Source: Pseudodesulfovibrio pelocollis (GTDB taxonomy: Bacteria; Desulfobacterota; Desulfovibrionia; Desulfovibrionales; Desulfovibrionaceae). Taken from it: a stretch of 51,046 nt of DNA. Location of the stretch: NCBI RefSeq assembly GCF_030282845.1, contig NZ_JASTWE010000026.1, positions 1 through 51,046 of the forward strand, read 5' to 3'. The notes under the pieces are model-generated. The model made no database searches and was not told the origin of the DNA. It worked only from the letters and a program-made list of their open reading frames with translations. The translations under genes were made by a program, and so were the position numbers. Positions 17,053-24,380 of this stretch are shown here, one piece after another (position 1 is the stretch's first letter; every line of letters starts with the position of its first letter).

Positions 17053-17241
17053 ATGGGCTACACTATCACTGTTGATCATGACAAATGTACCGGCGACGGC
17101 GAGTGCGTTGACGTCTGCCCCGTGGAAGTCTACGAGCTTCAGGACGGCAAGGCCGTTGCCGTGAACGAGGAAGAGTGCCTCGGTTGTGAGTCCTGCGTCG
17201 AGGTCTGCGAGGCCGACGCTATCACCATCGAAGAGAACTAG
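17053..17241 (+). CDS. Ferredoxin of the D. africanus Fd III type ([3Fe-4S]/[4Fe-4S])
   Basis: 62 residues. Small soluble electron carrier. The first cluster motif is C12-x2-D15-x2-C18-x3-C22-P, in which Asp takes the place of the second cysteine; this is the signature of Desulfovibrio africanus ferredoxin III, whose 3Fe cluster can reversibly take up a fourth metal at the Asp (established knowledge). The second motif is the classic C-x2-C-x2-C-x3-C (CLGCESCVEVC) for a 4Fe-4S cluster. GGAGGG precedes the ATG. Single-gene unit with its own promoter and terminator. Highly acidic, as usual for ferredoxins. Confidence 0.95.
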   Translation: MGYTITVDHDKCTGDGECVDVCPVEVYELQDGKAVAVNEEECLGCESCVEVCEADAITIEEN

Positions 17242-17264
17242 TTCCGAAAGTTTTGCCACGGCTC

Positions 17265-17297
17265 CGGGAGCGGCGGGTCACCGTTGCTCCCGTTTCC
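17265..17297 (+). terminator. Intrinsic terminator of the ferredoxin gene
   Basis: CGGGAGC (17265-17271) pairs with GCTCCCG (17286-17292), with inner pairing in the loop, followed by a T-rich tract to about 17303. It lies 24 bp after the stop codon. Confidence 0.75.
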
Positions 17298-17404
17298 TTT
17301 TTCGGCCATGGCCGCAGCGTGGCGGTTCGCGGTCCCGGCTCGGGAGACCGGCGCTCCCTTTGCCCGCCCCGACGGTTTTTGGCCTGCCGACGCCGCCCGT
17401 GCGG

Positions 17405-17432
17405 TTGACGATTTTGATTCGCGACTTACCAT
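17405..17432 (+). promoter_or_regulatory. Promoter of the YkgJ-type gene cluster
   Basis: TTGACG at 17405-17410, 16 bases, TACCAT at 17427-17432. The rest of the 311-bp gap between ferredoxin and the YkgJ-type gene shows the ferredoxin terminator and nothing else I can support. Confidence 0.45.
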
Positions 17433-17552
17433 AACGGGCATGACGTCGCCCGGCGACGCGACACGGGCCACACATGCAGACTCATATGGCTGGCCAAATG
17501 GGCGGGCCAGCCAGACGGGTTCAGACATGCGGGCCAGACGAGGAGCATACAC

Positions 17553-18389
17553 ATGGCGCTGGATTTTTCCGAATATTTCAAGCGGTACGAGGCCATAGTC
17601 GCCGAGGTCGAAGGGGTCTTCGACAAGTTCGAGGCCGAGATGGGCGATCTGGTCAAGTGTGGCAAGGGGTGCAGCGACTGCTGCCACGCCCTGTTCGACA
17701 TCACCCTGGCCGAGGCCATCTACATCAACCACAAGTTCAACGAGCTGTTCTCGGGGCTTGAGCGCAGCACGGTCCTGAATCGGGCAGACCAGGCCGACCG
17801 CCAGATACACAAGCTCAAGCGCAAGGTGTACAAGGCGAGCCAGGAAGGCCGCCCCGCCTCGGAAATCCTCCTGGAGGTCTCGCGGGCCCGGGTGCGCTGC
17901 CCCATGCTCTCCGACGACAACCTCTGTGTCATGTACGAGCACCGGCCCATCACCTGCCGCCTCTATGGCGTGCCCACCTCCATCGCGGGCGAGGCCCACA
18001 CCTGCAACCTCTCGGGTTTCAAGGGCGGCGAAAAATATCCCACCGTGAACATGGACATTGTCCTTGACCGGCTCATCACCATCGGCCGCGACCTGCAAAA
18101 GGGCATCGGCAGCCGCTACATGGAGCTGGGCGAAATGCTCGTGCCCCTGTCCATGGCCCTGGTCACCGAGTACGACGAGGATTACCTCGGGGTGCGCGCC
18201 CCGGCCAAGGACACCGGCTCCGCCAAGCCCGCCGCCGCGCCCGTGGAGATCAAGGCGCCGGGCGGTGCGCCGTTCAGGGCCCCGGGCGGGGATGCTGACA
18301 ACTGTTCGTCATGTACCGAAAGCAAGTCCGCCTGCGAGTCGTGCACCAGCAAGACCATCGTCCTTGGCGGGGACGGAGGGCAGGCATGA
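17553..18389 (+). CDS. YkgJ-type Cys-rich (Zn/Fe-chelating) protein with extra Cys-rich tail
   Basis: 278 residues, cytoplasmic. The YkgJ/UPF0153 motif is C36-x3-C40-x2-C43-C44 (CGKGCSDCC), continued by RCPML, C in NLCVMYEHRPITCRLYGVP and CNLSGF; the family is thought to bind zinc or an iron-sulfur cluster, function unknown. Unusual is the C-terminus: after an Ala/Pro-rich linker there is NCSSCTESKSACESC (about residues 250-264), two more C-x2-C pairs that could form a separate metal site. GAGGAG precedes the ATG. The stop overlaps the next gene's ATG by 4 bp, so it is coupled with the small gene and the TPR gene. Confidence 0.8.
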   Translation: MALDFSEYFKRYEAIVAEVEGVFDKFEAEMGDLVKCGKGCSDCCHALFDITLAEAIYINHKFNELFSGLERSTVLNRADQADRQIHKLKRKVYKASQEGRPASEILLEVSRARVRCPMLSDDNLCVMYEHRPITCRLYGVPTSIAGEAHTCNLSGFKGGEKYPTVNMDIVLDRLITIGRDLQKGIGSRYMELGEMLVPLSMALVTEYDEDYLGVRAPAKDTGSAKPAAAPVEIKAPGGAPFRAPGGDADNCSSCTESKSACESCTSKTIVLGGDGGQA

Positions 18390-18751
18390 GCGATCCCAAC
18401 AGCTACGAGGAATTCACCCCCGAGCAGCTGGCCGAGCGCAAGCTGTGGATGTACGAGAAGATGTCGCCCCGGCGGCGCAAGTTCGTGGACCGCGTGGGGT
18501 TTGAGAACTGGGACCCCTTCGCGGCTCCCTTCGACCCCATAGACATCCGCCGCGACAAGACCGGCCACACCTCGGACCACCTGACCCAGCTCTTCATGCG
18601 TCACTGCGGCAAGAACGCCAACCAGGAATACGTGGACGCGGTCAACGAGTTCAACGTCATGCTGGTGATGAATTTCGAGAAGGTCAGACCGGTCTTCGAT
18701 TACTGCCTCTGGTATGCGGATCATCTGAAAAAACACGGCGTCAAGCCGTAA
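18386..18751 (+). CDS. Small conserved-looking protein of unknown function
   Basis: 121 residues, charged, no membrane segment and no motif I recognise. It contains a basic helix (EKMSPRRRKFVDRVGF), a D-P-F repeat-like patch (WDPFAAPFDPIDI), and a C-terminal half rich in aromatic residues with two cysteines. The ATG overlaps the stop of the YkgJ-type gene (ATGA) and the next TPR gene starts 15 bp after its stop, so these three almost certainly work together. Reading-frame integrity and coupling support it as a real gene. Confidence 0.7.
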   Translation: MSDPNSYEEFTPEQLAERKLWMYEKMSPRRRKFVDRVGFENWDPFAAPFDPIDIRRDKTGHTSDHLTQLFMRHCGKNANQEYVDAVNEFNVMLVMNFEKVRPVFDYCLWYADHLKKHGVKP

Positions 18752-18766
18752 TGAAAGGATAGGCCC

Positions 18767-19387
18767 ATGGAAAAATTCGACAATCTCGACGAGTACATCG
18801 CCGACCTCAAGGCCAAGCTGAAGAAGAACCCCCAGTGCGGCAACAGCCACTACAACCTTGGCGTGGCCTATCTTTCGCGCCGCGACTTCATGGAGGCCGA
18901 GCGCGAATTCCTGGACGCCGTGGCCCATTCGCCGCGCCTGGCCGAGGGGTATGTGCAGCTGGGCGGCATCGCCTTGCAGCAAGGGGACCTTGAAAGCTGT
19001 ATGAACTACAACATCCAGGCCACCCAGCAGCGCCCCTTCTTTGCCGTGCCCTGGGGCAACATCGGTTTTGTCCAGCTCCAGCTGGGCGATACGGACAAGG
19101 CCCACAAGGCGCTCAAGAAGGCGCTGAAGCTGGACCCCGAGTTCGTCCAGGCCCAGGCCACCATGTCCAGCCTGTACATCACCATCGGCGATTACGAAGA
19201 GGCGGACAAGCTGCTCAAGAAGATTCTGGACAAGTACCCCAATTTCGGCCCGGCCTGGAACAACAAGGCCCTCATCCACGCGGCCAGGAAGGAATGGGCC
19301 GATGCCGCCACGTGCATGGCCAAGGCCATGGAGAACGGGTTCGACGTGCCCGAAGAATTCCAGAAGGAAGTCGAGGCCAACAACTGA
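18767..19387 (+). CDS. Tetratricopeptide repeat protein
   Basis: 206 residues, cytoplasmic, no signal peptide. At least four TPR-like helical pairs are visible, for example NSHYNLGVAYLSRRDFMEAE, GYVQLGGIALQQGDLESC, WGNIGFVQLQLGDTDKAHKA and AQATMSSLYITIGDYEEADK. TPR proteins are scaffolds for protein contacts; the partner is unknown. Third gene of the YkgJ-type cluster, 15 bp after the small unknown gene. A strong terminator follows at 19436. Confidence 0.88.
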   Translation: MEKFDNLDEYIADLKAKLKKNPQCGNSHYNLGVAYLSRRDFMEAEREFLDAVAHSPRLAEGYVQLGGIALQQGDLESCMNYNIQATQQRPFFAVPWGNIGFVQLQLGDTDKAHKALKKALKLDPEFVQAQATMSSLYITIGDYEEADKLLKKILDKYPNFGPAWNNKALIHAARKEWADAATCMAKAMENGFDVPEEFQKEVEANN

Positions 19388-19435
19388 CCCCTCGTCCGGC
19401 AGCCTTGCGGGCCGGAAAAAAATGATTATCATCAA

Positions 19436-19463
19436 GGGGACCGTGTCGTGCGGTCCCCTTTTT
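19436..19463 (+). terminator. Intrinsic terminator after the TPR gene
   Basis: Perfect 8-bp stem GGGGACCG / CGGTCCCC, 7-base loop, TTTTT tail, 48 bp after the TPR stop codon. Confidence 0.88.
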
Positions 19464-19520
19464 CGTGGGCAGGGCCGGGGCGACTCCCGGGCGCGCCCTT
19501 CACCCCCTGCGGGAGGCGTC

Positions 19521-20231
19521 ATGTCCAGATTCCGCCAAGTGAAAGGAGACCTGCGGGCCATCCTGGCCGACGAAGGCTGGCAGGCCCGGCTGGAAGACCT
19601 TGGGGCATGGCCCCCGGGCATCCTCGTGCCGCCCCTGCTCTCGCTGCGCCTGGACCGGGACGAGGCGGTGCGCTGGCACTCGGCCACGGCCTTTGGCCTG
19701 ACTGCGGAGCGCATGGCCGAGGCATCCATGGAAAAGGCCCGGATACTCATGCGCACCTGCATGTGGTACATGAACGAGGAGTCGGGCAACCTGGGCTGGG
19801 GCATCCCCCACTTCATGGGCGAGGCCATGGCCCGAAGCGAGCGTATCGCCCTTGAGTTTCACAAGGTTTTCGTGTCCTACATCTTCTGCGACGAGGCCTG
19901 CGACGGCAACTATCTCGATCATCCGGAGCTGCGGCGCGACGTGTTCTGGGGATTGGCCCGGCTGGCCGAGGTCCGGCCCGGGCTGGTGGCCCACGGCGAG
20001 CGGTTCCTGGCGGCCGCCCTGGCCGAGGAAGACGCCTTCAACCGGGCCCACGCGGCCCGCGTTCTCGGCCTGATCGGCGCTGCCCCGGCACGCGAACCGC
20101 TGGAGGGGCTGCGGGACGACCCCGCGCCCGTGCGCACGTATCTTGACCGGGAGCTGATGGACACCACTGTCGGCCAGATGGCGTCAGGGGCACTGAGCGC
20201 GCTGAATGCGCCGGTACGACGGGAAGGGTGA
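19521..20231 (+). CDS. DVU0298-like (HEAT-repeat-type) protein
   Basis: 236 residues, cytoplasmic. It resembles DVU0298, a protein found with sulfate reducers whose role is unknown; the resemblance is from memory and not checked. Visible features are an Arg/Glu-rich N-terminus (MSRFRQVKGDLRAIL), RWHSATAFGLTAERMA, the conserved-looking MWYMNEESGNLGWGIPHFMGEAMA, SYIFCDEACDGNYLDHPELRRDVFWGLARLAE, and a C-terminal segment like a HEAT repeat (NRAHAARVLGLIGAAPAREPL). GGGAGG precedes the ATG. A terminator upstream separates it from the TPR gene. Confidence 0.7.
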   Translation: MSRFRQVKGDLRAILADEGWQARLEDLGAWPPGILVPPLLSLRLDRDEAVRWHSATAFGLTAERMAEASMEKARILMRTCMWYMNEESGNLGWGIPHFMGEAMARSERIALEFHKVFVSYIFCDEACDGNYLDHPELRRDVFWGLARLAEVRPGLVAHGERFLAAALAEEDAFNRAHAARVLGLIGAAPAREPLEGLRDDPAPVRTYLDRELMDTTVGQMASGALSALNAPVRREG

Positions 20232-20270
20232 TCGGGCCGGGCCGGCCAGCGCGGACGGCCCGGCTCATCG

Positions 20271-20591
20271 CTAGAAGTTCATGATCTTGTCCGCCTTGCA
20301 CATCTCGTCGTAGAGAAACTGCATGTTGGAGAGCTTGACCGTGTCTGATTCATCCACGCCGTGGATGGCCATGCACTTGCCTCAGGCGACGAGGACGCCC
20401 TCGCTCAAGCTGAAGACTTTGGCCTGCTCGCCGATGGGAAACCGCTCGCTGTCCCCGGCCGACAGGTCCACGGCCGGGCCGTTGAGAAAGAGGGTCACGC
20501 CCTCGCCCGCGCTGAGCAGGAAGTTGCCATAGCGCACGGCGTTCCATTTCACTTCAGGGTCCGTGCTGGTCAGGGTGATAAGTATATGCAT
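20271..20591 (-). CDS. DsrE-like selenoprotein with in-frame TGA (probable Sec70)
   Basis: Reading through one TGA (20384-20382) gives an intact 106-residue DsrE/YchN-like protein: MHILITLTSTDPEVKWNAVR, ALRYGN-like core, GEGVTLFLNGPAV, FSLSEGVLVA, then U-G-K-C and MAIHGV, ending TAG at 20271. DsrE-like proteins carry a Cys in LxxCxxC at this place and handle persulfide sulfur; here TGA falls exactly on it, forming a U-x-x-C redox pair. A SECIS-like hairpin starts 14 bases after the TGA. AAAGGAG precedes the ATG, and a promoter lies just upstream. The 36 codons after the TGA keep protein-like composition. DsrE-like selenoproteins are known from marine metagenomes. Conventional gene calling would give a truncated 69-residue protein. 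Confidence 0.85.
20351..20367 (-). promoter_or_regulatory. Bacterial SECIS-like hairpin
   Basis: On the minus strand a perfect 7-bp stem CATCCAC / GTGGATG closes a loop of GGC. The loop lies 21 bases after the TGA, inside the 16-37-base window known for bacterial SECIS elements, and begins with G as is typical. It is within the coding sequence, as expected for bacteria. Confidence 0.75.
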
Positions 20592-20625
20592 CCGCCGCAA
20601 CTCCTTTGTTTTTCGATTGATGATG

Positions 20626-20654
20626 TCTATAGCAAGGTCGTGGGGAGAGGGCAA
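20626..20654 (-). promoter_or_regulatory. Promoter of the DsrE-like selenoprotein gene
   Basis: Minus strand TTGCCC (20654-20649), 17 bases, TATAGA (20631-20626). Transcription would start about 28 bases before the ATG at 20591. Confidence 0.6.
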
Positions 20655-20742
20655 CACCGCCTGGAAGCCGCAGGCCCCGCGACGCGATGGCACCCCCTCT
20701 CCGCCAGCCCGGCAAAAAAGGGAAAAAATGTCCGCGCCGCGC

Positions 20743-20771
20743 TTGACAACCGGGCGGCTCGCGGATAGATA
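20743..20771 (+). promoter_or_regulatory. Promoter of tRNA-Val
   Basis: TTGACA at 20743-20748, exactly 17 bases, TAGATA at 20766-20771. The mature tRNA begins 21 bases after the -10. Confidence 0.8.
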
Positions 20772-20791
20772 TTCACTCCGCTTCGACGAGA

Positions 20792-20866
20792 AGGCGCGTA
20801 GCTCAGGGGGAGAGCATTTGCTTGACGTGCAAAGGGTCGTGGGTTCAAATCCCTCCGCGCCTACCA
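20792..20866 (+). tRNA. tRNA-Val (anticodon GAC)
   Basis: 75 nucleotides with encoded CCA. Acceptor AGGCGCG pairs fully with CGCGCCT; D arm GCTC/GAGC with a 7-base loop; anticodon arm TTTGC/GCAAA with loop TTGACGT, giving anticodon GAC at 34-36; variable loop GGGTC; T arm GTGGG/CCCTC with loop TTCAAAT; discriminator A. The T stem has one U-U mismatch (second pair) and position 37 is G, both slightly unusual. Followed by an intrinsic terminator. Confidence 0.93.
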
Positions 20867-20878
20867 GAAATCCCCGGG

Positions 20879-20902
20879 AAGGGAGGCCAAGAGCCTCCCT
20901 TT
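20879..20902 (+). terminator. Intrinsic terminator after tRNA-Val
   Basis: AAGGGAGGC pairs with GCCTCCCTT around a 5-base loop, followed by TCATTATTT. It lies 13 bp after the tRNA CCA. Confidence 0.85.
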
Positions 20903-20937
20903 CATTATTTAGATGGTCGTTGAAAGAATTGAAACGC

Positions 20938-21102
20938 GCAGGCTGTTCAAAAATGGTTGGATGCTAGGCGCGAAAAAAGTTCAAGGCCGAAGGGTACTTC
21001 CTTCCGCGAGGATTTGAACTTTTTGAATAAGCTTTCTGTACGGCTCGAAGAATCGCCTACAGTCGCTTAACGTCCGCAGGCGGCCATTTATCAACAGCCT
21101 GC
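20938..21102 (-). repeat. Palindromic repeat element, copy A (reverse orientation)
   Basis: 165 bp bounded by GCAGGCTGTT and AACAGCCTGC. In reverse complement it matches the two other copies (36389-36510 and 39187-39310), including the core hairpin AAAAAGTTCAA ... TTGAACTTTTTT around a segment like CCTCGCGGAAGGAAGTACCC. This copy has about 40 extra bases on one side, and its core inverted repeat is partly decayed. It lies between the tRNA-Val terminator and thrS, ending 25 bases before the thrS ribosome binding site, so it is in the thrS leader or promoter region. Confidence 0.85.
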
Positions 21103-21141
21103 AAGATGGCCCGCGCCACGGCGCGGCAAAGGAGCCTGACA

Positions 21142-23079
21142 GTGCAGATCGAAGTCTCCGGGAACAGGATCGACGTGCCCGACGGCGCGTCGTGCGCCGA
21201 CGTCCTGCAACAGGGCGTCTCCAAAAAGCAGTTCAAGAACGTGGTCGCCGCCCGCTGCGGCGAGACCGTCCTTGACCTGACCGCGCCCGTTCCCGGCACC
21301 TGCACTACCATTGAGCCCATCATCGCCGACAGCGAGGAAGGGCTCGACATCATCCGCCACTCCGCCGCCCACCTCATGGCCGAGGCGGTCAAGAGGCTCT
21401 TCCCCGCAGCCAAGGTGACCATCGGCCCGGCCATCAAGGACGGCTTCTACTATGATTTCGACTTCGAGCGCCCCTTCACCCCCGAGGACCTTGAGGCCAT
21501 CGAGAAGGAGATGCTTAGTTCCGTAGGGGCCAACAAGGAGTTCTCCTGCCGGGCCATGAGCGCCGACGCGGCCAGGGAATTCTTCGAGGCCATGGGCGAG
21601 ACCTACAAGGGCGAGATCATCGACGATCTGGGCGGTGACACCTTCACCGTCTATTCCCACGGCGATTTTGCGGATCTGTGTCGCGGGCCGCATGTGCCGC
21701 GCACCGGCATGATCAAGGCCTTCAAGCTGCTCTCCGTGGCCGGGGCCTATTGGCGCGGCAGCGAGAAGAACAAGCAGCTTCAGCGCATCTACGGCACGGC
21801 CTGGTCCGATCCCAAGGCCCTCAAGAAATATCTCGACAGGCTCGAAGAGGCCAGGAAGCGCGACCACCGCAAGCTGGGCGCCCAGCTCGACCTCTTCTCC
21901 ACCCACGAGGACGTGGGCGGCGGCATGATCCTGTGGCATCCCAAGGGCGGGCTGGTGCGCACCATCCTCGAGGATTTCGAGCGCAAGGAGCACCTCAAGC
22001 GCGGCTACCAGATCGTGCAGGGCCCCCTCATCCTCAAGCGCGAGCTGTGGGAGAAGTCAGGCCATTACGACAACTACCGCGAGAACATGTATTTCACCGA
22101 GATCGATGAGCAGGGGTACGGCATCAAGCCCATGAACTGCCTGTCGCACATGCTCATCTTCAAGCGCAAGATCCAGAGCTACCGCGACCTGCCCCAGCGC
22201 TATTTCGAGCTGGGCGTGGTCCATCGCCACGAGAAGTCGGGCGTGCTCCACGGCCTGATGCGGGTGCGTTCCTTCACTCAGGACGATGCCCACCTCATTT
22301 GCCGCCCGGACCAGCTTCAGGACGAGATCATCGGCGTCTTCAACTTCGTGCGCGACATCATGGACCTCTTCGGCTTTACGTTCGAGGCCGAGATATCCAC
22401 CCGGCCGGAGAAATCCGTGGGCACCGACGCCGACTGGGAGCTGGCCACCGCCGCACTCAAGGATGCGCTGGACGCGCTGGGCAAGCCCTACGCCATCAAC
22501 GAGGGCGACGGCGCGTTCTACGGGCCCAAGATCGACATCATCCTGCGCGACTCCCTGGAAAGGCGCTGGCAATGCGCTACAATCCAATGCGATTTTACCT
22601 TGCCAGAGCGGTTTGACTTGGTATATGTGGGCGATGACGGTGAACGCCACCGGCCGGTCATGCTGCATCGGGTCATCCTCGGTTCCATCGAACGGTTCAT
22701 CGGCGTCCTCATCGAACATTTCGCCGGGGCGTTGCCTGTATGGCTGGCTCCGGTTCAGGCGCGTCTGTTGAACGTGACGGACGCCCAGGCCGAATTCACG
22801 GAAAAAGCCCGGGCCTATCTGGCGGGAAGGGGTATCCGCATCGAAGCGGACACCCGCAACGAGAAGCTGGGGTACAAGGTACGGGAAGCGCAGGTTGAAA
22901 AGATTCCGTACATGTTGGTGGTCGGCGACAAAGAGGTGGAGGCCGGGTGCGTCAATATTCGCTCGCGCGATGGCGAGGACCCCGGCATGGTGACACTGGA
23001 AGAGGCCGCGCAGCTCATTCTCGACGCTGCCCAGGCCCCTTTCAAACGAGGAGGCATGCGCTATAGCTTTTCGGGGTAA
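21142..23079 (+). CDS. thrS: Threonyl-tRNA synthetase
   Basis: 645 residues. Class II synthetase charging tRNA-Thr. N-terminal TGS domain ([13 protein letters not shown]...), editing domain with [10 protein letters not shown] and the Zn-linked DLCRGPHVP, catalytic core with motif 2 region [25 protein letters not shown], zinc ligand Cys in MNCLSHM, motif 3 [13 protein letters not shown], and a C-terminal anticodon-binding domain ([12 protein letters not shown]). The GTG at 21142 is chosen because AAAGGAG lies 7 bases upstream; an in-frame ATG at 21106 touches the repeat element and has no site. First gene of the translation cluster; its 3' end overlaps the infC start. A local drop in GC near 22570-22660 is seen. 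Confidence 0.95.
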   Translation: MQIEVSGNRIDVPDGASCADVLQQGVSKKQFKNVVAARCGETVLDLTAPVPGTCTTIEPIIADSEEGLDIIRHSAAHLMAEAVKRLFPAAKVTIGPAIKDGFYYDFDFERPFTPEDLEAIEKEMLSSVGANKEFSCRAMSADAAREFFEAMGETYKGEIIDDLGGDTFTVYSHGDFADLCRGPHVPRTGMIKAFKLLSVAGAYWRGSEKNKQLQRIYGTAWSDPKALKKYLDRLEEARKRDHRKLGAQLDLFSTHEDVGGGMILWHPKGGLVRTILEDFERKEHLKRGYQIVQGPLILKRELWEKSGHYDNYRENMYFTEIDEQGYGIKPMNCLSHMLIFKRKIQSYRDLPQRYFELGVVHRHEKSGVLHGLMRVRSFTQDDAHLICRPDQLQDEIIGVFNFVRDIMDLFGFTFEAEISTRPEKSVGTDADWELATAALKDALDALGKPYAINEGDGAFYGPKIDIILRDSLERRWQCATIQCDFTLPERFDLVYVGDDGERHRPVMLHRVILGSIERFIGVLIEHFAGALPVWLAPVQARLLNVTDAQAEFTEKARAYLAGRGIRIEADTRNEKLGYKVREAQVEKIPYMLVVGDKEVEAGCVNIRSRDGEDPGMVTLEEAAQLILDAAQAPFKRGGMRYSFSG

Positions 23080-23611
23080 CGACCGCCGAGACCAGAAGAA
23101 GCAAGATCTGGTCCGGCGCAACGAGCGGATTCGCATCCCCAAGGTGCGGGTTGTGGATGAAGACGGCGAGCAGCTGGGTGTTCTCGACACTCGTGACGCG
23201 CTTGATCGCGCCAGGGAAAAGGGCCTTGATCTGGTCGAGGTCGCGCCCAACGCGGACCCGCCGGTCTGCAAGATCATGGATTACGGCAAATTCAAGTACC
23301 AGCAGCAGAAAAAGTTGCAGGAAGCCAAGAAGAAGCAGACCGTCATCAAGATCAAGGAAGTCAAGTTCCGGCCCAAGACCGACGAGCACGACTACCAGAC
23401 CAAGCTCAGTAAAATTTTGAAATTCCTGGACGATGGTGATCGCTGTAAAGTCACCGTCTTCTTCCGGGGACGCGAGATCGTCCACAAGGACCGCGGGCTC
23501 AAGATGCTTGAGCGGGTTGTGACCGATACCGCGGAAGTCGCCAAAGTTGAGAGCAGGCCCATGTCAGAGGGACGGACGATGACAATGATGCTTGCTCCCG
23601 TAAAAAAATAG
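23063..23611 (+). CDS. infC: Translation initiation factor IF-3, probable AUA start
   Basis: 182 residues if translation starts at ATA 23063; this length matches IF-3 (about 180). The conserved N-terminus [20 protein letters not shown] and the body ([41 protein letters not shown]) are intact, but no ATG, GTG or TTG lies in frame before the conserved start; the first, GTG at 23144, would remove [15 protein letters not shown] at 23050-23054 is 8 bases before the ATA. E. coli infC uses AUU, which lets IF-3 repress its own synthesis by rejecting non-canonical starts; AUA could serve the same purpose. Overlaps thrS by 17 bp. Confidence 0.9.
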   Translation: MAFRGNDRRDQKKQDLVRRNERIRIPKVRVVDEDGEQLGVLDTRDALDRAREKGLDLVEVAPNADPPVCKIMDYGKFKYQQQKKLQEAKKKQTVIKIKEVKFRPKTDEHDYQTKLSKILKFLDDGDRCKVTVFFRGREIVHKDRGLKMLERVVTDTAEVAKVESRPMSEGRTMTMMLAPVKK

Positions 23612-23651
23612 TCGACTCGCAAGGGACCTGTTCCCTTTCAAGGAGGATACG

Positions 23652-23849
23652 ATGCCCAAGATCAAAACCAGACGCGCTGCCGCCAAGCGGTTTTCCAAGA
23701 CCGCTTCCGGCAAGTTCAAGCGCCGCAGGCAGAACCTGCGGCACATTCTGACCAAGAAGAATGCCAAGCGGAAGCGTCGCCTGGGGCAGTCCACCACCGT
23801 GGACAGCACCAACATGAAGGCGGTTCGCCGCCAGTTGCCCAACGGCTAG
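23652..23849 (+). CDS. rpmI: Ribosomal protein bL35
   Basis: 65 residues, full length. [21 protein letters not shown] is the family start, followed by the very basic [21 protein letters not shown]. Large-subunit ribosomal protein. Preceded by AAGGAGG and 40 bp after infC, in the classic infC-rpmI-rplT order. Confidence 0.97.
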   Translation: MPKIKTRRAAAKRFSKTASGKFKRRRQNLRHILTKKNAKRKRRLGQSTTVDSTNMKAVRRQLPNG

Positions 23850-24024
23850 TTCGTTTCGGGCCGCGCGTCTGCTGCGTTCCCCATGGATTCCGGATGGCCG
23901 GAATTCAACGCATCAGGCCGGAGTCGGCCGGGATCGAAGTGTGGATTCGGAAACAATCTAAAGCAATCCGCCTCGTCGGGGGAGTCCGTCCGGCCCGGGA
24001 GGTATTAAGCGATGGAGGTTCGAC

Positions 24025-24378
24025 ATGAGAGTTAAACGCGGCGTCGCCGCCAAGAAGCGTCACAAGAAATATTTGAAGATGGCCAAGGGCTACCGCGGAG
24101 CGGGCAGCCGCCTGTACCGTACCGCCCGGGAACGGGTCGAGAAGGCCCTGTGCCATGCCTACCGCGACCGCAAGGGCAAGAAGCGCGAGTTCCGCAAGCT
24201 GTGGATCATGCGCATCAACGCCGCCGCCCGCATCAATGGCATGTCCTACAGCCGTCTGATGGATGGCCTTAAAAAGGCCGGAATCGAGCTCAACCGCAAG
24301 GTGCTGGCCGACATGGCAGTGCGCGACCCCCAGGTGTTCGCGAAAGTCGCAGAGGCCGCCAAAGCCAAGGTGAGCTAG
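24025..24378 (+). CDS. rplT: Ribosomal protein bL20
   Basis: 117 residues, full length. [42 protein letters not shown] and [23 protein letters not shown] are the family blocks. L20 is needed for 50S assembly and in other bacteria represses this operon through mRNA binding. The 175-bp gap after rpmI is larger than usual; it holds several short inverted repeats that could be an L20 site, but no match to the known operator can be claimed. Confidence 0.97.
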   Translation: MRVKRGVAAKKRHKKYLKMAKGYRGAGSRLYRTARERVEKALCHAYRDRKGKKREFRKLWIMRINAAARINGMSYSRLMDGLKKAGIELNRKVLADMAVRDPQVFAKVAEAAKAKVS

Positions 24379-24380
24379 AC

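Noticed and set aside
19421-19434. Fur-box-like ATGATTATCAT
   Set aside because: The palindrome is good, but it lies between a stop codon and the terminator of the TPR gene and not at a promoter; no iron gene follows closely.
20234-20263. GGGCCG ... CGGCCC inverted repeats as a terminator for the selenoprotein and the DVU0298-like gene
   Set aside because: Long loop and no T run on either strand; may be chance in GC-rich DNA.
20382-20591. Truncated 69-residue DsrE-like protein or a pseudogene
   Set aside because: The frame after TGA stays open with conserved-looking sequence, and a SECIS-like hairpin is correctly placed; a random nonsense mutation would not create that.
23144-23611. IF-3 starting at GTG 23144
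   Set aside because: It would lose the conserved N-terminal RRNERIR block and has no ribosome binding site; ATA 23063 fits better.
23850-24024. L20 autoregulatory site between rpmI and rplT
   Set aside because: The 175-bp gap has short inverted repeats, but I could not match them to the known L20 operator structure.
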